From an uncultured Clostridia bacterium (GTDB lineage Bacteria; Bacillota; Clostridia; Christensenellales; Aristaeellaceae): 11,969 bases of DNA. This document shows positions 1 through 6,752 of the stretch, piece by piece. The notes under the pieces are model-generated. The model was not told the DNA's origin, did no database searches, and was given only the letters and a program-made list of their open reading frames with translations. Every line of letters starts with the position of its first letter. Within the stretch, counting starts at the first letter, position 1. The DNA lies in the NCBI GenBank assembly GCA_946409855.1, contig CAMJXZ010000065.1, forward strand, positions 1 to 11,969, read 5' to 3'. The position numbers were made by a program, and so were the translations under genes.

Positions 1-10
1 CATGCCGCCG

Positions 11-60
11 CTGCGGATTACAATCAGGGGGAAGTCTCCCCCTGATCACCCCCTCCGCAG
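11..60. repeat. Nested perfect palindrome (two concentric stems)
   Basis: An inner 10-bp stem (ATCAGGGGGA at 23-32 with TCCCCCTGAT at 37-46, loop AGTC) sits inside an outer 7-bp stem (CTGCGGA at 11-17 with TCCGCAG at 54-60). All pairs are perfect. No T-run follows on either strand, so it is not a standard intrinsic terminator. The form resembles an interspersed palindromic repeat or the end of a small element cut by the window edge, but no second copy is present here to prove repetition. Confidence 0.6.
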
Positions 61-102
61 AACGATGCATATCTTATCCTTGTCAGGGGACTGAACAGTT
101 AC

Positions 103-155
103 GAAAAATTAAAAAAGCCGTGAAGGACGGCGGAATGATCCGGGCTTCACGGCTT
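103..155 (-). terminator. Rho-independent terminator of the secreted-protein gene
   Basis: A perfect 11-bp inverted repeat (AAGCCGTGAAG at 115-125 with CTTCACGGCTT at 145-155) is followed, read on the minus strand, by a T-rich tail covering about 103-116. It lies about 110 bases past the stop codon of the minus-strand gene ending at 265, which it probably terminates. On the plus strand the downstream bases are only weakly T-rich. Confidence 0.85.
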
Positions 156-264
156 ATATTTATGGATTATCATGGATAACCGGGCAGGGCAAAGGGGGGA
201 AGGGCGGGCGATCCGTTTTCCCGCCGCGCCCGCGGGGCGCCGGGGATGCGATAGCGGCAGCGTC

Positions 265-1719
265 TCAGTCGGACCCCAGGACGGCCTGGCGGATCTTTTC
301 CAGTCCGCTTCTGGTATTTTTGTAGCATTCGCCGGCGCACTGCTCTTTGAGCCAGCCGTACATGTTCTGGGACGAAACGTTTCCGCCCTGCATGACGAAG
401 TAGCCGGCGGTTTCCGCTTCCATCTCATACATGAGCACCAGGGCCTTTTTGCCGTCCGACGACATGACGACGCTGATCAGGTTCCGGCCGGACAGGCCGA
501 CGTAGGAATCGTATATGTTCAGCTCCAGGGGCAGGCTGCCGGCGTACAGGTTCAGGTCATACAAAAGCGTAAAGGTCAGGGCCGCCCGGTGGTCGCTGTT
601 CTCCATCCATTCCAGAGGGCTTGTGAACAGATAGATGGAAGCGTAAGCGGGCGTCATCTTCCCGGGATAAAGCTGAATGCCGGAAGCCGAGCCCTCGTTC
701 CCGGCGGGGGCGGCGGTGCGCCGAGGGGTCCTGGTTGGCCTGGGCGTCGGGGTATAGGTGCGCCTGGGGGTTTTGGTGGGTTTGGGCGTGGGGGTCCTGG
801 TGGGTTTCGGCGTTTTCGTGGGCTTCGGCGTCGGGGTTTTCGTGGGCCTGGGGGTCGCGGTACCGGCGGTCTGTCTGATCCGGACGGTATCCAGCCACAT
901 GCCGTCCGGGTTGTTCCCGTCGGCGTCGGTATAATAGACGTATACGCCGATCTCGTGTTCATCCGAATCGTTCAGCTTGCTGAGCGGGATACTGACCGTG
1001 GACCGGAAATGGGAGACCGGCTCGTTCAGCATGTGATCCCATTCCGACTGAAAATCGGCGCTGAAATGAAAGCCGACGATCAGCCCATTTTTGCAGGTCA
1101 CGTCCATCTCGACGCCAATCCTTCTGCCCTTTTTCACCGTGACGTCCGACAGGACGAAGCCGCCGGTGACGGCGGGCGCTTTCTTTGGCGTTCCGGTGGG
1201 CTTGGGGGTATTGGTGCGCCTGGGGGTTTTCGTGGGCTTCGGGGTCGGGGTTTTGGTGGGTTTCGGGGTCTTTGTGGGCTTGGGCGTCGGGGTTTTCGTG
1301 GGCCTGGGGGTCGCGGTGACGGTGGTCTGGGTGATCCTGACGGTGCCCAGCCACATACCGCCCGGGTTGTTTCCGGCGGCGTCGGTATAATATACGTATA
1401 CGCTGACCTCATGCTCGAGCGAATCGTTCAGCTTGCTCAGGGGGATATTGACCGTGGAACGGAAGCGGGATACCGGGGATTTCAGCATATATTCCCAGTC
1501 CGACTGAAAATCGGCGCTGAAATGAAAGCCGGCGATCAGGCCGTTTTGGCAGGTCACGTCCATCTCAACGTTGATTACGCTGCCCTTTTTCACCGTGACG
1601 TCCGACCGGACGAAGCCGCCGGTGACGGACGGCTTCTTCTGAGCGGCCGCGGCCGGGACGGAACAGAAAAGCAGCACCAAAGCCAGCGCGGCTGACAGAT
1701 ACCGCAGATGCTTTTTCAT
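265..1719 (-). CDS. Secreted protein with a duplicated domain and Thr/Pro-rich linkers
   Basis: This 484-residue protein is not a family I recognise. The start at 1719 is chosen because an AAAAAGGAGG ribosome site (1727-1735) lies just upstream and the first residues form a clear signal peptide: MKKH, a hydrophobic core, then VPAAAA at about 21-26. Residues about 31-131 and 183-283 are two copies of one domain, nearly identical, with offset exactly 152 residues. Each begins TGGFV, contains GFHFSADFQS and IPLSKLNDS, and ends near GMWLxTVRI. The high aromatic content and regular alternation suggest a beta-sandwich. Each copy is followed by a linker of TPKPTKTP-type units (about 135-180 and 287-337), typical of extended, possibly glycosylated extracellular linkers. 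Residues about 340-484 form a different C-terminal domain with a Cys pair at 461 and 465. No LPxTG anchor or membrane segment is seen, so release or non-covalent wall association is inferred. The function is unknown; carbohydrate or surface binding is a guess. Confidence 0.85.
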   Translation of the reverse strand: MKKHLRYLSAALALVLLFCSVPAAAAQKKPSVTGGFVRSDVTVKKGSVINVEMDVTCQNGLIAGFHFSADFQSDWEYMLKSPVSRFRSTVNIPLSKLNDSLEHEVSVYVYYTDAAGNNPGGMWLGTVRITQTTVTATPRPTKTPTPKPTKTPKPTKTPTPKPTKTPRRTNTPKPTGTPKKAPAVTGGFVLSDVTVKKGRRIGVEMDVTCKNGLIVGFHFSADFQSEWDHMLNEPVSHFRSTVSIPLSKLNDSDEHEIGVYVYYTDADGNNPDGMWLDTVRIRQTAGTATPRPTKTPTPKPTKTPKPTRTPTPKPTKTPRRTYTPTPRPTRTPRRTAAPAGNEGSASGIQLYPGKMTPAYASIYLFTSPLEWMENSDHRAALTFTLLYDLNLYAGSLPLELNIYDSYVGLSGRNLISVVMSSDGKKALVLMYEMEAETAGYFVMQGGNVSSQNMYGWLKEQCAGECYKNTRSGLEKIRQAVLGSD

Positions 1720-1768
1720 GGGGGTTCCTCCTTTTTCCCGCGGGCGGGCCGCCGGATGCGCATGTATG

Positions 1769-1794
1769 ATATTTTCACCGGGTACGGAAAATAT
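1769..1794. promoter_or_regulatory. Inverted repeat over the minus-strand transcription start
   Basis: ATATTTTC (1769-1776) and GAAAATAT (1787-1794) form a perfect 8-bp inverted repeat with a 10-nt centre. The right arm overlaps the predicted -10 box (1793-1798), and the repeat spans the expected start site near 1786. This geometry fits a repressor operator for the secreted-protein gene. No regulator gene lies nearby, so the role is inferred. Confidence 0.4.
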
Positions 1795-1821
1795 TGTACC
1801 CCCGCCGCCCGGCCGTGTCAA
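1793..1821 (-). promoter_or_regulatory. Sigma-A-type promoter for the duplicated-domain secreted protein
   Basis: Read on the minus strand, TTGACA (1816-1821) and TACAAT (1793-1798) are separated by exactly 17 nt. The -35 box matches the consensus perfectly and the -10 box has one mismatch. The predicted start near 1786 leaves a leader of about 65 nt before the ATG at 1719. Confidence 0.8.
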
Positions 1822-1855
1822 GGAGAATGCCGGCTGATGTTCCTTTTGATTCCGC

Positions 1856-1884
1856 TTGCCTGCCCGTGCCCTTTGTGATATAAT
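1856..1884 (+). promoter_or_regulatory. Extended -10 promoter for the GPH transporter operon
   Basis: TTGCCT (1856-1861) and TATAAT (1879-1884) are separated by 17 nt. The -10 box carries an upstream TGn extension (1876-1878). The start is expected near 1891, about 35 nt before the transporter ATG. The -35 box of the divergent minus-strand promoter lies only 34 nt away, so the two could be co-regulated. Confidence 0.75.
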
Positions 1885-1924
1885 CGGAAAAAAGCAAACC
1901 GTTTTTACAGGGAGGAACCCGCAT

Positions 1925-3295
1925 ATGGCGCAAAAGAAAAAGACGCTTTCCAATGGCAAGGTCTGGTGCTTTGCCATTGGCCAGTTCGGCTGGTCCGTGC
2001 TGGCGGCCCTCATCTCTTCCTGGTTGGTCAACTACTACCAGCCGGACCAGGCGGCGCAGGCGGCCGGGCAGCCCATCTTCATCCCCCAGGGGCTGGTGAT
2101 CTTTGGCGTGTTCACGGTGCTGGGCGCCATCACCGCCTTCGGCCGGATCTTTGACGCGGTGACGGACCCGATGATCGCCTCCATGTCCGACCGGTGCAAG
2201 AGCCGGGACGGCCGCCGCATCCCCTTCATGCGGGCCGCCGCCGTTCCCTTCGCGGTGACCTGCGTGCTGGCCTTTTGGTCTCCCGTGGGCGGGGAAAGCT
2301 GGGTCAACGCGCTGTTCCTGTTCCTGATGCTGATGCTGTTCTACTTCTTCATGACCATGTACTGCACGCCCTACAACGCCCTGATCCCGGAGTTGGGGGC
2401 CGACCAGAAGACCCGCCTGAACATCTCCACCGCCATCTCCTTCACCTACATCGCCGGCATGGCCGTCGCTTATCTTGCGCCGGTGATCTGGGGGATGCTG
2501 GAGGGCGTGACCGGGGACCGGGTGACCGCCATCCGCCTGACCTTTACCCTGATCTCCCTGCTGGGCTGCGTGTGCATGTTCGTGCCGGTGTTCACCATCC
2601 GGGAGCGGGATTATGTGGACATCGTCCCGCTGGAATCCACGGCGCTGCGCTCGCTGACGGCCACCTTCAAAAACAAGGACTTCCGGGTGTTCGTCGCCTC
2701 GGACATCGCCTATTTCCTGGGCATCACGATGTTCCAGACGGCGCTGCCCTTCTTCGTCACCTCCCTGCTCAAGATGGAGGAAAGCTATTCCACCCTGTTC
2801 TTCGTGCTGATGACCGCGCTGTCGGTGATCTGGTACATCCCGGTCAATAAGCTGACGCCCAGGTTCGGCAAGCGGAAGATCATCCTGGTGGCCTTCTGCA
2901 TCTTCACCGTGACCTTTATCTTTACCGCCTTCTTCGGGGAAGGGCTGCCCATCCCGCCCCTGTGGCAGGGGATTCTGCTGTGCGTGATCGCGTCCCCCGC
3001 CCAGGCGATCTTTGGCATCCTGCCCCAGGCGGTGGTGGCCGATATCGCCGAGTGCGACGAAAAGCAGACCGGCGAAAACCGCAGCGGCATGTTCTTTGCC
3101 GCCCGTACCTTCGCCTTCAAGATCGGCCAGTCGGTGGCCATGCTGCTGTGCACCGCCTTCTTCACCATCGGGAAGGAGACGGGCCTGGGCTACCGCATCA
3201 CCGCCATCGCCACCGCAGTTGTGTGCGTGCTGGGCGGGCTGCTGTTCGTGCTGTATAACGAGAAAAAGGTGTACGAGCGGCTGGGTATCCGCTGA
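1925..3295 (+). CDS. GPH-family (MFS_2) sugar:cation symporter
   Basis: This 456-residue membrane protein matches the glycoside-pentoside-hexuronide:cation symporter family, which imports sugars or glycosides with Na+ or H+. The family signature is RIFDAVTDPMIASMSDR at residues 74-90, after the second membrane segment. Other typical stretches are PYNALIPELGAD (149-160) and, near the C-terminus, ILPQAVVADIAECDE (365-379) followed by TGENRSGMFFAARTF (382-396). About twelve hydrophobic segments can be seen. The start is set by an AGGGAGGA ribosome site at 1909-1916. The length is typical of the family. It is the first gene of a group with the hydrolase 38 nt downstream. The substrate cannot be read from the sequence. 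A lipid-type MFS_2 carrier is a less likely alternative that the hydrolase neighbour would suit. Confidence 0.9.
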   Translation: MAQKKKTLSNGKVWCFAIGQFGWSVLAALISSWLVNYYQPDQAAQAAGQPIFIPQGLVIFGVFTVLGAITAFGRIFDAVTDPMIASMSDRCKSRDGRRIPFMRAAAVPFAVTCVLAFWSPVGGESWVNALFLFLMLMLFYFFMTMYCTPYNALIPELGADQKTRLNISTAISFTYIAGMAVAYLAPVIWGMLEGVTGDRVTAIRLTFTLISLLGCVCMFVPVFTIRERDYVDIVPLESTALRSLTATFKNKDFRVFVASDIAYFLGITMFQTALPFFVTSLLKMEESYSTLFFVLMTALSVIWYIPVNKLTPRFGKRKIILVAFCIFTVTFIFTAFFGEGLPIPPLWQGILLCVIASPAQAIFGILPQAVVADIAECDEKQTGENRSGMFFAARTFAFKIGQSVAMLLCTAFFTIGKETGLGYRITAIATAVVCVLGGLLFVLYNEKKVYERLGIR

Positions 3296-3333
3296 TGAGG
3301 ACCGGACGGACAGACTGTCCAAAGGAGGGACCG

Positions 3334-4341
3334 ATGCCTGACCCATTTTATCCCGGCGGCCTGATCCGGGAAGCGCAGTATCAGGAGACCATGGTGTCCC
3401 GGGTGCTGCCCTTCCTGGCGTCCGTCCGGCTGGAAAAAACGGTCCGGACCTATGACGGCAAGGACCTTCATACGGAACTGTACCGCTGCCCGGACGCCCG
3501 GGGGAGCGTGGTCATCGTGCATGGCTTTACCAGCACCTGCGTCAAATACGCGGAGCTGATCCGGTCCCTGCTCATAAACCGGTATTCGGTGCTGATCTAT
3601 GACCAGCGCGGGCACGGCCGCAGCTTCCGCCCGGGCCGGTCCAAAGACCTGTCGCTGACCCATGTGAACCGCTTTTCGGACTATGTGAGCGATTTGGAAA
3701 GCGTCCTTTCCTCCCGGGAAGAGGAGCTGCCCGGCCCGCGGTTCGTGCTGGCCCATTCCATGGGCGGGGCGGTCGCCGCGCTGTACCTGGAGGCCCGCCC
3801 GGACGCCTTTAAGAAAGCCGTGCTCTGTTCGCCCATGTTCGCCCCGGCGACGGGCGGGATGCCCGCGTGGGTCTCCCGCGCCCTGTGCGGCGCCGCCTCG
3901 CTGATCGGCCAGGGGGACCGGCGGATCTTCGTTTCGAAGCCCTATGCCGGGCCGGAGGATTTTGACACCTCCTGCGCCACCAGCAAGGCCCGGTTCGAGT
4001 GGTACGACCTGATCCGGGCGACGAACCCCTTCTGCAGCAACAACGGCCCCAGCTACCGCTGGACGCTGGAGGCCCTCAACGTGACCGCCCAGGTGCTTAG
4101 GGAGCGGGTGGTGGAGAAGATTTCGGTGCCGGTCCGCGTATATCAGGCGGAGCAGGAGTTCATGGTGCTCCCCTGGGCGCAGGAAGCCTTCGTCAAACGC
4201 CTTCCCCGCGGCGAGCTGATCCCCGTCCGGGGGGCCCGGCACGAGATCTACCGCAGCTCCGACGACGTGCTGGTGCCCTGGTGGCAGGGGGTGCTGGATT
4301 TCCTGGAGGATCAGCCTGATCCGGATTCCGCGGGGGAATGA
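3334..4341 (+). CDS. Alpha/beta hydrolase, lysophospholipase / monoacylglycerol lipase type
   Basis: This 335-residue protein has the Hydrolase_4 (serine aminopeptidase S33/PldB-like) pattern. An oxyanion-region HGF is at 63-65 and DQRGHGRS at 90-97. The nucleophile elbow AHSMGG is at 140-145, with Ser142. His303 in GARHEIY is the likely catalytic histidine. The acidic residue is probably Glu273 or Glu275 in YQAEQEFMVLP, the place where PldB-type enzymes carry their acid. The family cleaves acyl esters of lysophospholipids or monoacylglycerols. No signal peptide is seen, so it is probably cytoplasmic. The start at 3334 is preferred over an in-frame ATG at 3295, which overlaps the transporter stop, because a strong AAAGGAGGGA (3321-3330) precedes 3334. 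It is probably co-transcribed with the transporter. The exact substrate is unknown. Confidence 0.88.
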   Translation: MPDPFYPGGLIREAQYQETMVSRVLPFLASVRLEKTVRTYDGKDLHTELYRCPDARGSVVIVHGFTSTCVKYAELIRSLLINRYSVLIYDQRGHGRSFRPGRSKDLSLTHVNRFSDYVSDLESVLSSREEELPGPRFVLAHSMGGAVAALYLEARPDAFKKAVLCSPMFAPATGGMPAWVSRALCGAASLIGQGDRRIFVSKPYAGPEDFDTSCATSKARFEWYDLIRATNPFCSNNGPSYRWTLEALNVTAQVLRERVVEKISVPVRVYQAEQEFMVLPWAQEAFVKRLPRGELIPVRGARHEIYRSSDDVLVPWWQGVLDFLEDQPDPDSAGE

Positions 4342-4413
4342 GGACGACGGGGGAATCCCCGGAAGAAAAACCGTCAGCCATCCGGGCAAAGCCCCGGGAA
4401 GAAGGAGGAAACC

Positions 4414-5109
4414 ATGAAACGTCTGACTGCTGTTATGCTGCTGCTGATCCTCATCCTGCCGGCCGTTCCCGTATCGGCGGGCGGGCGCTCCGCTTATCCG
4501 GCGAGAGCCATTGCCTATATGGACATCCGGTTCAGGTGCGGCTGCACCGCGGTGGGCACCGGCGCGATGATCTGCAGCGACGGGCTGCTCACGGCCGGCC
4601 ACAACCTGATCTGCAAAAACCATAACCAGACGGCCGAACATCTCGAATTCTACTTCGGCTACGTCAGCAAAAACGATTATTTTTACCATTATAACGGGCA
4701 TGTTCACTACTGGTACCTGGACGGCTTTGGCAGCGGGTATCACAGCAGGCACGACATCGGCTACGTCCGCTTTGACGAGGAAATCGGCAACAAGACCGGC
4801 TGGCTGGCCACGCGGTACGGCCCCGACAGGGAATTCGACGGGGCGACGTGCTACATCAGCGCGTATTCAAAAGACGGCGAGCTGACCGATTATTCCGCCG
4901 CCATCAGCATCGACAGCAAGCTGCAGTTTCTCGTCAGCCACGGGCAATTGCCCTACGGCGGGGAAGGCGCGCCTGTCATCGTTTACCGCAACGGAAAGCC
5001 GACCGTGGTGGCCGTGTATAACTCCCACACCGATTACGCCCTGATCGGCCGGCGGCTGACGAAGGATCTGTTCGACGAAATGAAGAGAAGGCTCAATTTC
5101 GGCAAATGA
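4414..5109 (+). CDS. Secreted trypsin-fold protein with the catalytic Ser replaced by Glu
   Basis: This 231-residue protein starts after an AAGGAGGAA ribosome site (4402-4410) and has a signal peptide (MKR, a leucine-rich core, then VPVSAGG at about 18-24). The remainder follows the layout of S1/V8-like serine proteases. GTGAMICSDGLLTAGHN (48-64) carries the usual histidine at His63. HDIGYVRF (113-120) supplies the usual aspartate at Asp114. YGGEGAPVIV (181-190) sits where these proteases have GxSG(G/S)P. The position of the nucleophilic serine is Glu184, with codon GAA clearly read at about 4963. If the alignment is right, ordinary serine-protease activity should be lost, leaving a binding or regulatory role. 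Cys42, Cys44, Cys54 and Cys67 could form disulfides. It lies 72 nt after the hydrolase and is the last gene before a strong terminator. Confidence 0.8.
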   Translation: MKRLTAVMLLLILILPAVPVSAGGRSAYPARAIAYMDIRFRCGCTAVGTGAMICSDGLLTAGHNLICKNHNQTAEHLEFYFGYVSKNDYFYHYNGHVHYWYLDGFGSGYHSRHDIGYVRFDEEIGNKTGWLATRYGPDREFDGATCYISAYSKDGELTDYSAAISIDSKLQFLVSHGQLPYGGEGAPVIVYRNGKPTVVAVYNSHTDYALIGRRLTKDLFDEMKRRLNFGK

Positions 5110-5114
5110 CAGGA

Positions 5115-5164
5115 AAAGGGGCTGATGCAGAACATCCGATCTGCACCAGCCCCTTTCTTTTTTT
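5115..5164 (+). terminator. Rho-independent terminator of the transporter-hydrolase-protease-like group
   Basis: AAAGGGGCTG (5115-5124) pairs with CAGCCCCTTT (5147-5156). The stem extends inward through TGCAG (5126-5130) with CTGCA (5141-5145). A T-rich run to 5164 follows. It begins 6 nt after the stop codon at 5109 and closes the transcript. Confidence 0.9.
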
Positions 5165-5280
5165 GCGGCGTCATTTGATTTTCCGATGCAGGAGTTTTCC
5201 GCTTCCGCATCGAAAGGAGAACGGCAGAAAGCCGTGCGGCGCTGTCCCGCAGGCCGGAAGAATGATGCGGAGGCGCCGAA

Positions 5281-6102
5281 ATGACCGACAGGCTCGAATT
5301 GAAGCAATCGTTCCAGGACACGCAGAGAAAAATCCGGGAGAACCCGGAACTGACGGCACGAACGCTGGCCGCCCAGGCCGGCACCCTTTTATACCTGGGC
5401 GGCTACCGGGCTGTATCGCCCCGGATCAAAACGGATGCGGCGGACATTCGGGTGACCGACGATACGACCTTCCGCTGTGCCCGGAGGTTTGTCTCTGATC
5501 CGGGAGCAGAAAAAATAGCGGTCCTGAACTTCGCCAATGCCTATTCCCCCGGGGGCGGCGTGACGGAAGGGGTCATGGCTCAGGAGGAATGCCTCTGCAG
5601 GAGCAGCAATCTCTACTGCACGCTGACGATCCCCTATCTGCTGAAAAACTACTACAAATGGAACGCGAGAAACACAGGCGCCATGGGCACAGACGCCGTT
5701 ATTTATTCGCCCGGCGTCACCGTGTTCAAAACGGATGATCCGGTCCCCCGGGATATGGAGCCCTGGTTTCAGGTGGATGTGCTGACGAGCGCCGCTCCCT
5801 GTATTGATCCGGATAAAAAGAAACCCGTTCCTAATGAAAAACTGCAGGCTGTGCTGACCGGACGAATCCGGAACATTTTGGAAGTGGCCGCGGCGCAGGA
5901 CGCGGATATCCTTGTTCTCGGCGCGTTCGGGTGCGGGGTATTCCATAACCCGGCTGACCTGGTCGCGGACATTTTCAGGAAGCTTCTGATTTCCGGGCAA
6001 TATGGCAGGTATTTCCGGAAGGTACTGTTCGCGATCCCGGACCGGCCCGGTAATCCGAACTTCCGGGTGTTCGAAAAAGCGTTCGGTCCGGATACCGTTT
6101 AA
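5281..6102 (+). CDS. TIGR02452-family PARG-like macrodomain protein
   Basis: This 273-residue protein matches the microbial poly(ADP-ribose) glycohydrolase-like family (TIGR02452/DUF2263). The bacterial-type PARG signature is present: NFANAYSPGGG (83-93), with GGG at 91-93, then eight residues later QEE (101-103), which holds the catalytic glutamates. LGAFGCGVFHNP (213-224) is the second ADP-ribose-binding loop. The length is normal for the family. Known relatives remove ADP-ribose from proteins, and a cytoplasmic role in reversing ADP-ribosylation or handling NAD+-derived ADP-ribose is expected. The start at 5281 follows a GGAGG at 5269-5273. It is flanked by terminators on both sides, with no ADP-ribosyltransferase partner in the window. 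By eye it is less GC-rich than the transporter or rpoB, which could mean later acquisition. No clear promoter is seen in 5165-5280, where two short hairpins occur (5184-5212 and 5221-5235). Confidence 0.9.
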   Translation: MTDRLELKQSFQDTQRKIRENPELTARTLAAQAGTLLYLGGYRAVSPRIKTDAADIRVTDDTTFRCARRFVSDPGAEKIAVLNFANAYSPGGGVTEGVMAQEECLCRSSNLYCTLTIPYLLKNYYKWNARNTGAMGTDAVIYSPGVTVFKTDDPVPRDMEPWFQVDVLTSAAPCIDPDKKKPVPNEKLQAVLTGRIRNILEVAAAQDADILVLGAFGCGVFHNPADLVADIFRKLLISGQYGRYFRKVLFAIPDRPGNPNFRVFEKAFGPDTV

Positions 6103-6107
6103 CACCG

Positions 6108-6142
6108 ACGGCCGCAGCTGTGCGCCGCGGCCGTTTTTATAT
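6108..6142 (+). terminator. Rho-independent terminator of the PARG-like gene
   Basis: ACGGCCGC (6108-6115) and GCGGCCGT (6127-6134) form a perfect 8-bp stem with an 11-nt loop. TTTTT (6134-6138) and then ATATTT follow. It starts 5 nt after the stop codon at 6102. Confidence 0.88.
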
Positions 6143-6178
6143 TTCTGTCCAGGGATAAAACACCTGATGCACAGTTTG

Positions 6179-6505
6179 ATACTATTCTCTGATAAAAATG
6201 CTAAATCTTGCATGTATCTTTGACACTTGCTCCGCGTCCTTCCGGGGCTTGACGGTCCGCAGTTCGGTGATCATGTCCCGGGACCTTACAGGCCCCGGGG
6301 GCGCACCTCATCCGGCCCTTTGGGCCACCGCCAGGGCCTGCCGGCCCGTCCTCGCTGAAAACAGGCCACCGGCCTGTTTTCCGGGCGCTGCGGACCCCCA
6401 GTGGGGAAGGCTTTTGGGTGCCCACGGGTACGCTTTTGACCAGTTTCCTTGATGATACGCTATATCTACGCACGATCATTTAGCATTTTTATCTGATCTT
6501 AGTAT
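6179..6505. mobile_element. Putative small non-autonomous element bounded by inverted repeats
   Basis: Two 28-bp imperfect inverted repeats, 6179-6206 and 6478-6505, enclose a GC-rich core in a gap between genes. The inner 16 bp are perfect (GATAAAAATGCTAAAT at 6191-6206, reverse complement at 6478-6493), and 8 of the outer 12 also match. The AT-rich ends contrast sharply with the core. The core holds a perfect hairpin at 6357-6381 but no transposase and no convincing gene. The form fits a MITE-like element or a large structured RNA. Clear target-site duplications are not seen. A second genomic copy would be needed to confirm mobility. Confidence 0.45.
6357..6381. repeat. Perfect 11-bp hairpin inside the inverted-repeat element
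   Basis: GAAAACAGGCC (6357-6367) and GGCCTGTTTTC (6371-6381) are perfect complements separated by ACC. Each strand has a short T-run at the stem's 3' side (TTTTC), so it could act as a weak bidirectional terminator. It could equally be a structural part of the surrounding element. Confidence 0.55.
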
Positions 6506-6752
6506 GAAATACCGTATCCTGCAAATTGCTTCGCCAAAGCATTCATGAAGCGGGATGCAGCGGCGGAAGGGGGCAGGCAGGAAACGGAAGCGCAGGTTAT
6601 GGCAGGCTTTCATGACGCGGTATATCGCTCCTGATCACGCTGCGGATGGTTCGGGAATTTGTTGGCGGAGCAGTAAATAAAACCGGAACGGAAGCGGATC
6701 CTCCGCAGGGGCCGCATGCCGCGCGCATATGGCCCCATGGATCAGGACCGGT
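6506..6752. other. Intergenic stretch without a supported gene
   Basis: Together with the element to its left, this stretch makes about 610 bases without a credible coding region; open frames here lack ribosome sites and recognisable products. It contains short inverted repeats: GCGGA/TCCGC at 6694-6706, and GGGGCC at 6708-6713 with GGCCCC at 6731-6736. These lie just past the 3' end of the minus-strand GH4 gene and might contribute to its termination, although no good T-run follows them directly. Confidence 0.5.

Noticed and set aside
1200..1320. Short-unit tandem repeat that could suggest a CRISPR array or VNTR
   Set aside because: The repeats encode in-frame TPKPTKTP linker units of the secreted protein. 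There are no unique spacers, so it is not CRISPR.
172..1695. Long plus-strand open frame rich in Gly, Arg and Phe
   Set aside because: It is antisense to the secreted-protein gene and arises from its Thr/Pro-rich repeats. It has no ribosome site or signal, whereas the opposite strand has a promoter, ribosome site, signal peptide and terminator.
3295..3333. Earlier ATG of the hydrolase overlapping the transporter stop codon
   Set aside because: The TGATG overlap is attractive, but the strong ribosome site at 3321-3330 is placed for the ATG at 3334, and the extra 13 residues look unlike the family.
1775..3346. Long minus-strand open frame opposite the GPH transporter
   Set aside because: It is rich in His, Gln, Gly and Asp, with no recognisable domain, and is a codon-bias shadow of a clear membrane transporter. 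The frames at 3190-4752 (-), 6729-8213 (+), 8309-9739 (-) and 10635-11891 (-) are rejected for the same reason.
5186..5284. Possible 32-codon leader peptide overlapping the start of the PARG-like gene by ATGA
   Set aside because: The overlap suggests translational coupling, but the ATG has no ribosome site and the peptide has no regulatory residue run. Chance is more likely.
6201..6479. 92-codon minus-strand frame lying almost exactly between the inverted repeats
   Set aside because: Its ends coincide with the repeats, but there is no ribosome site, the composition is low-complexity Arg/Pro/Gly, and no domain can be recognised.
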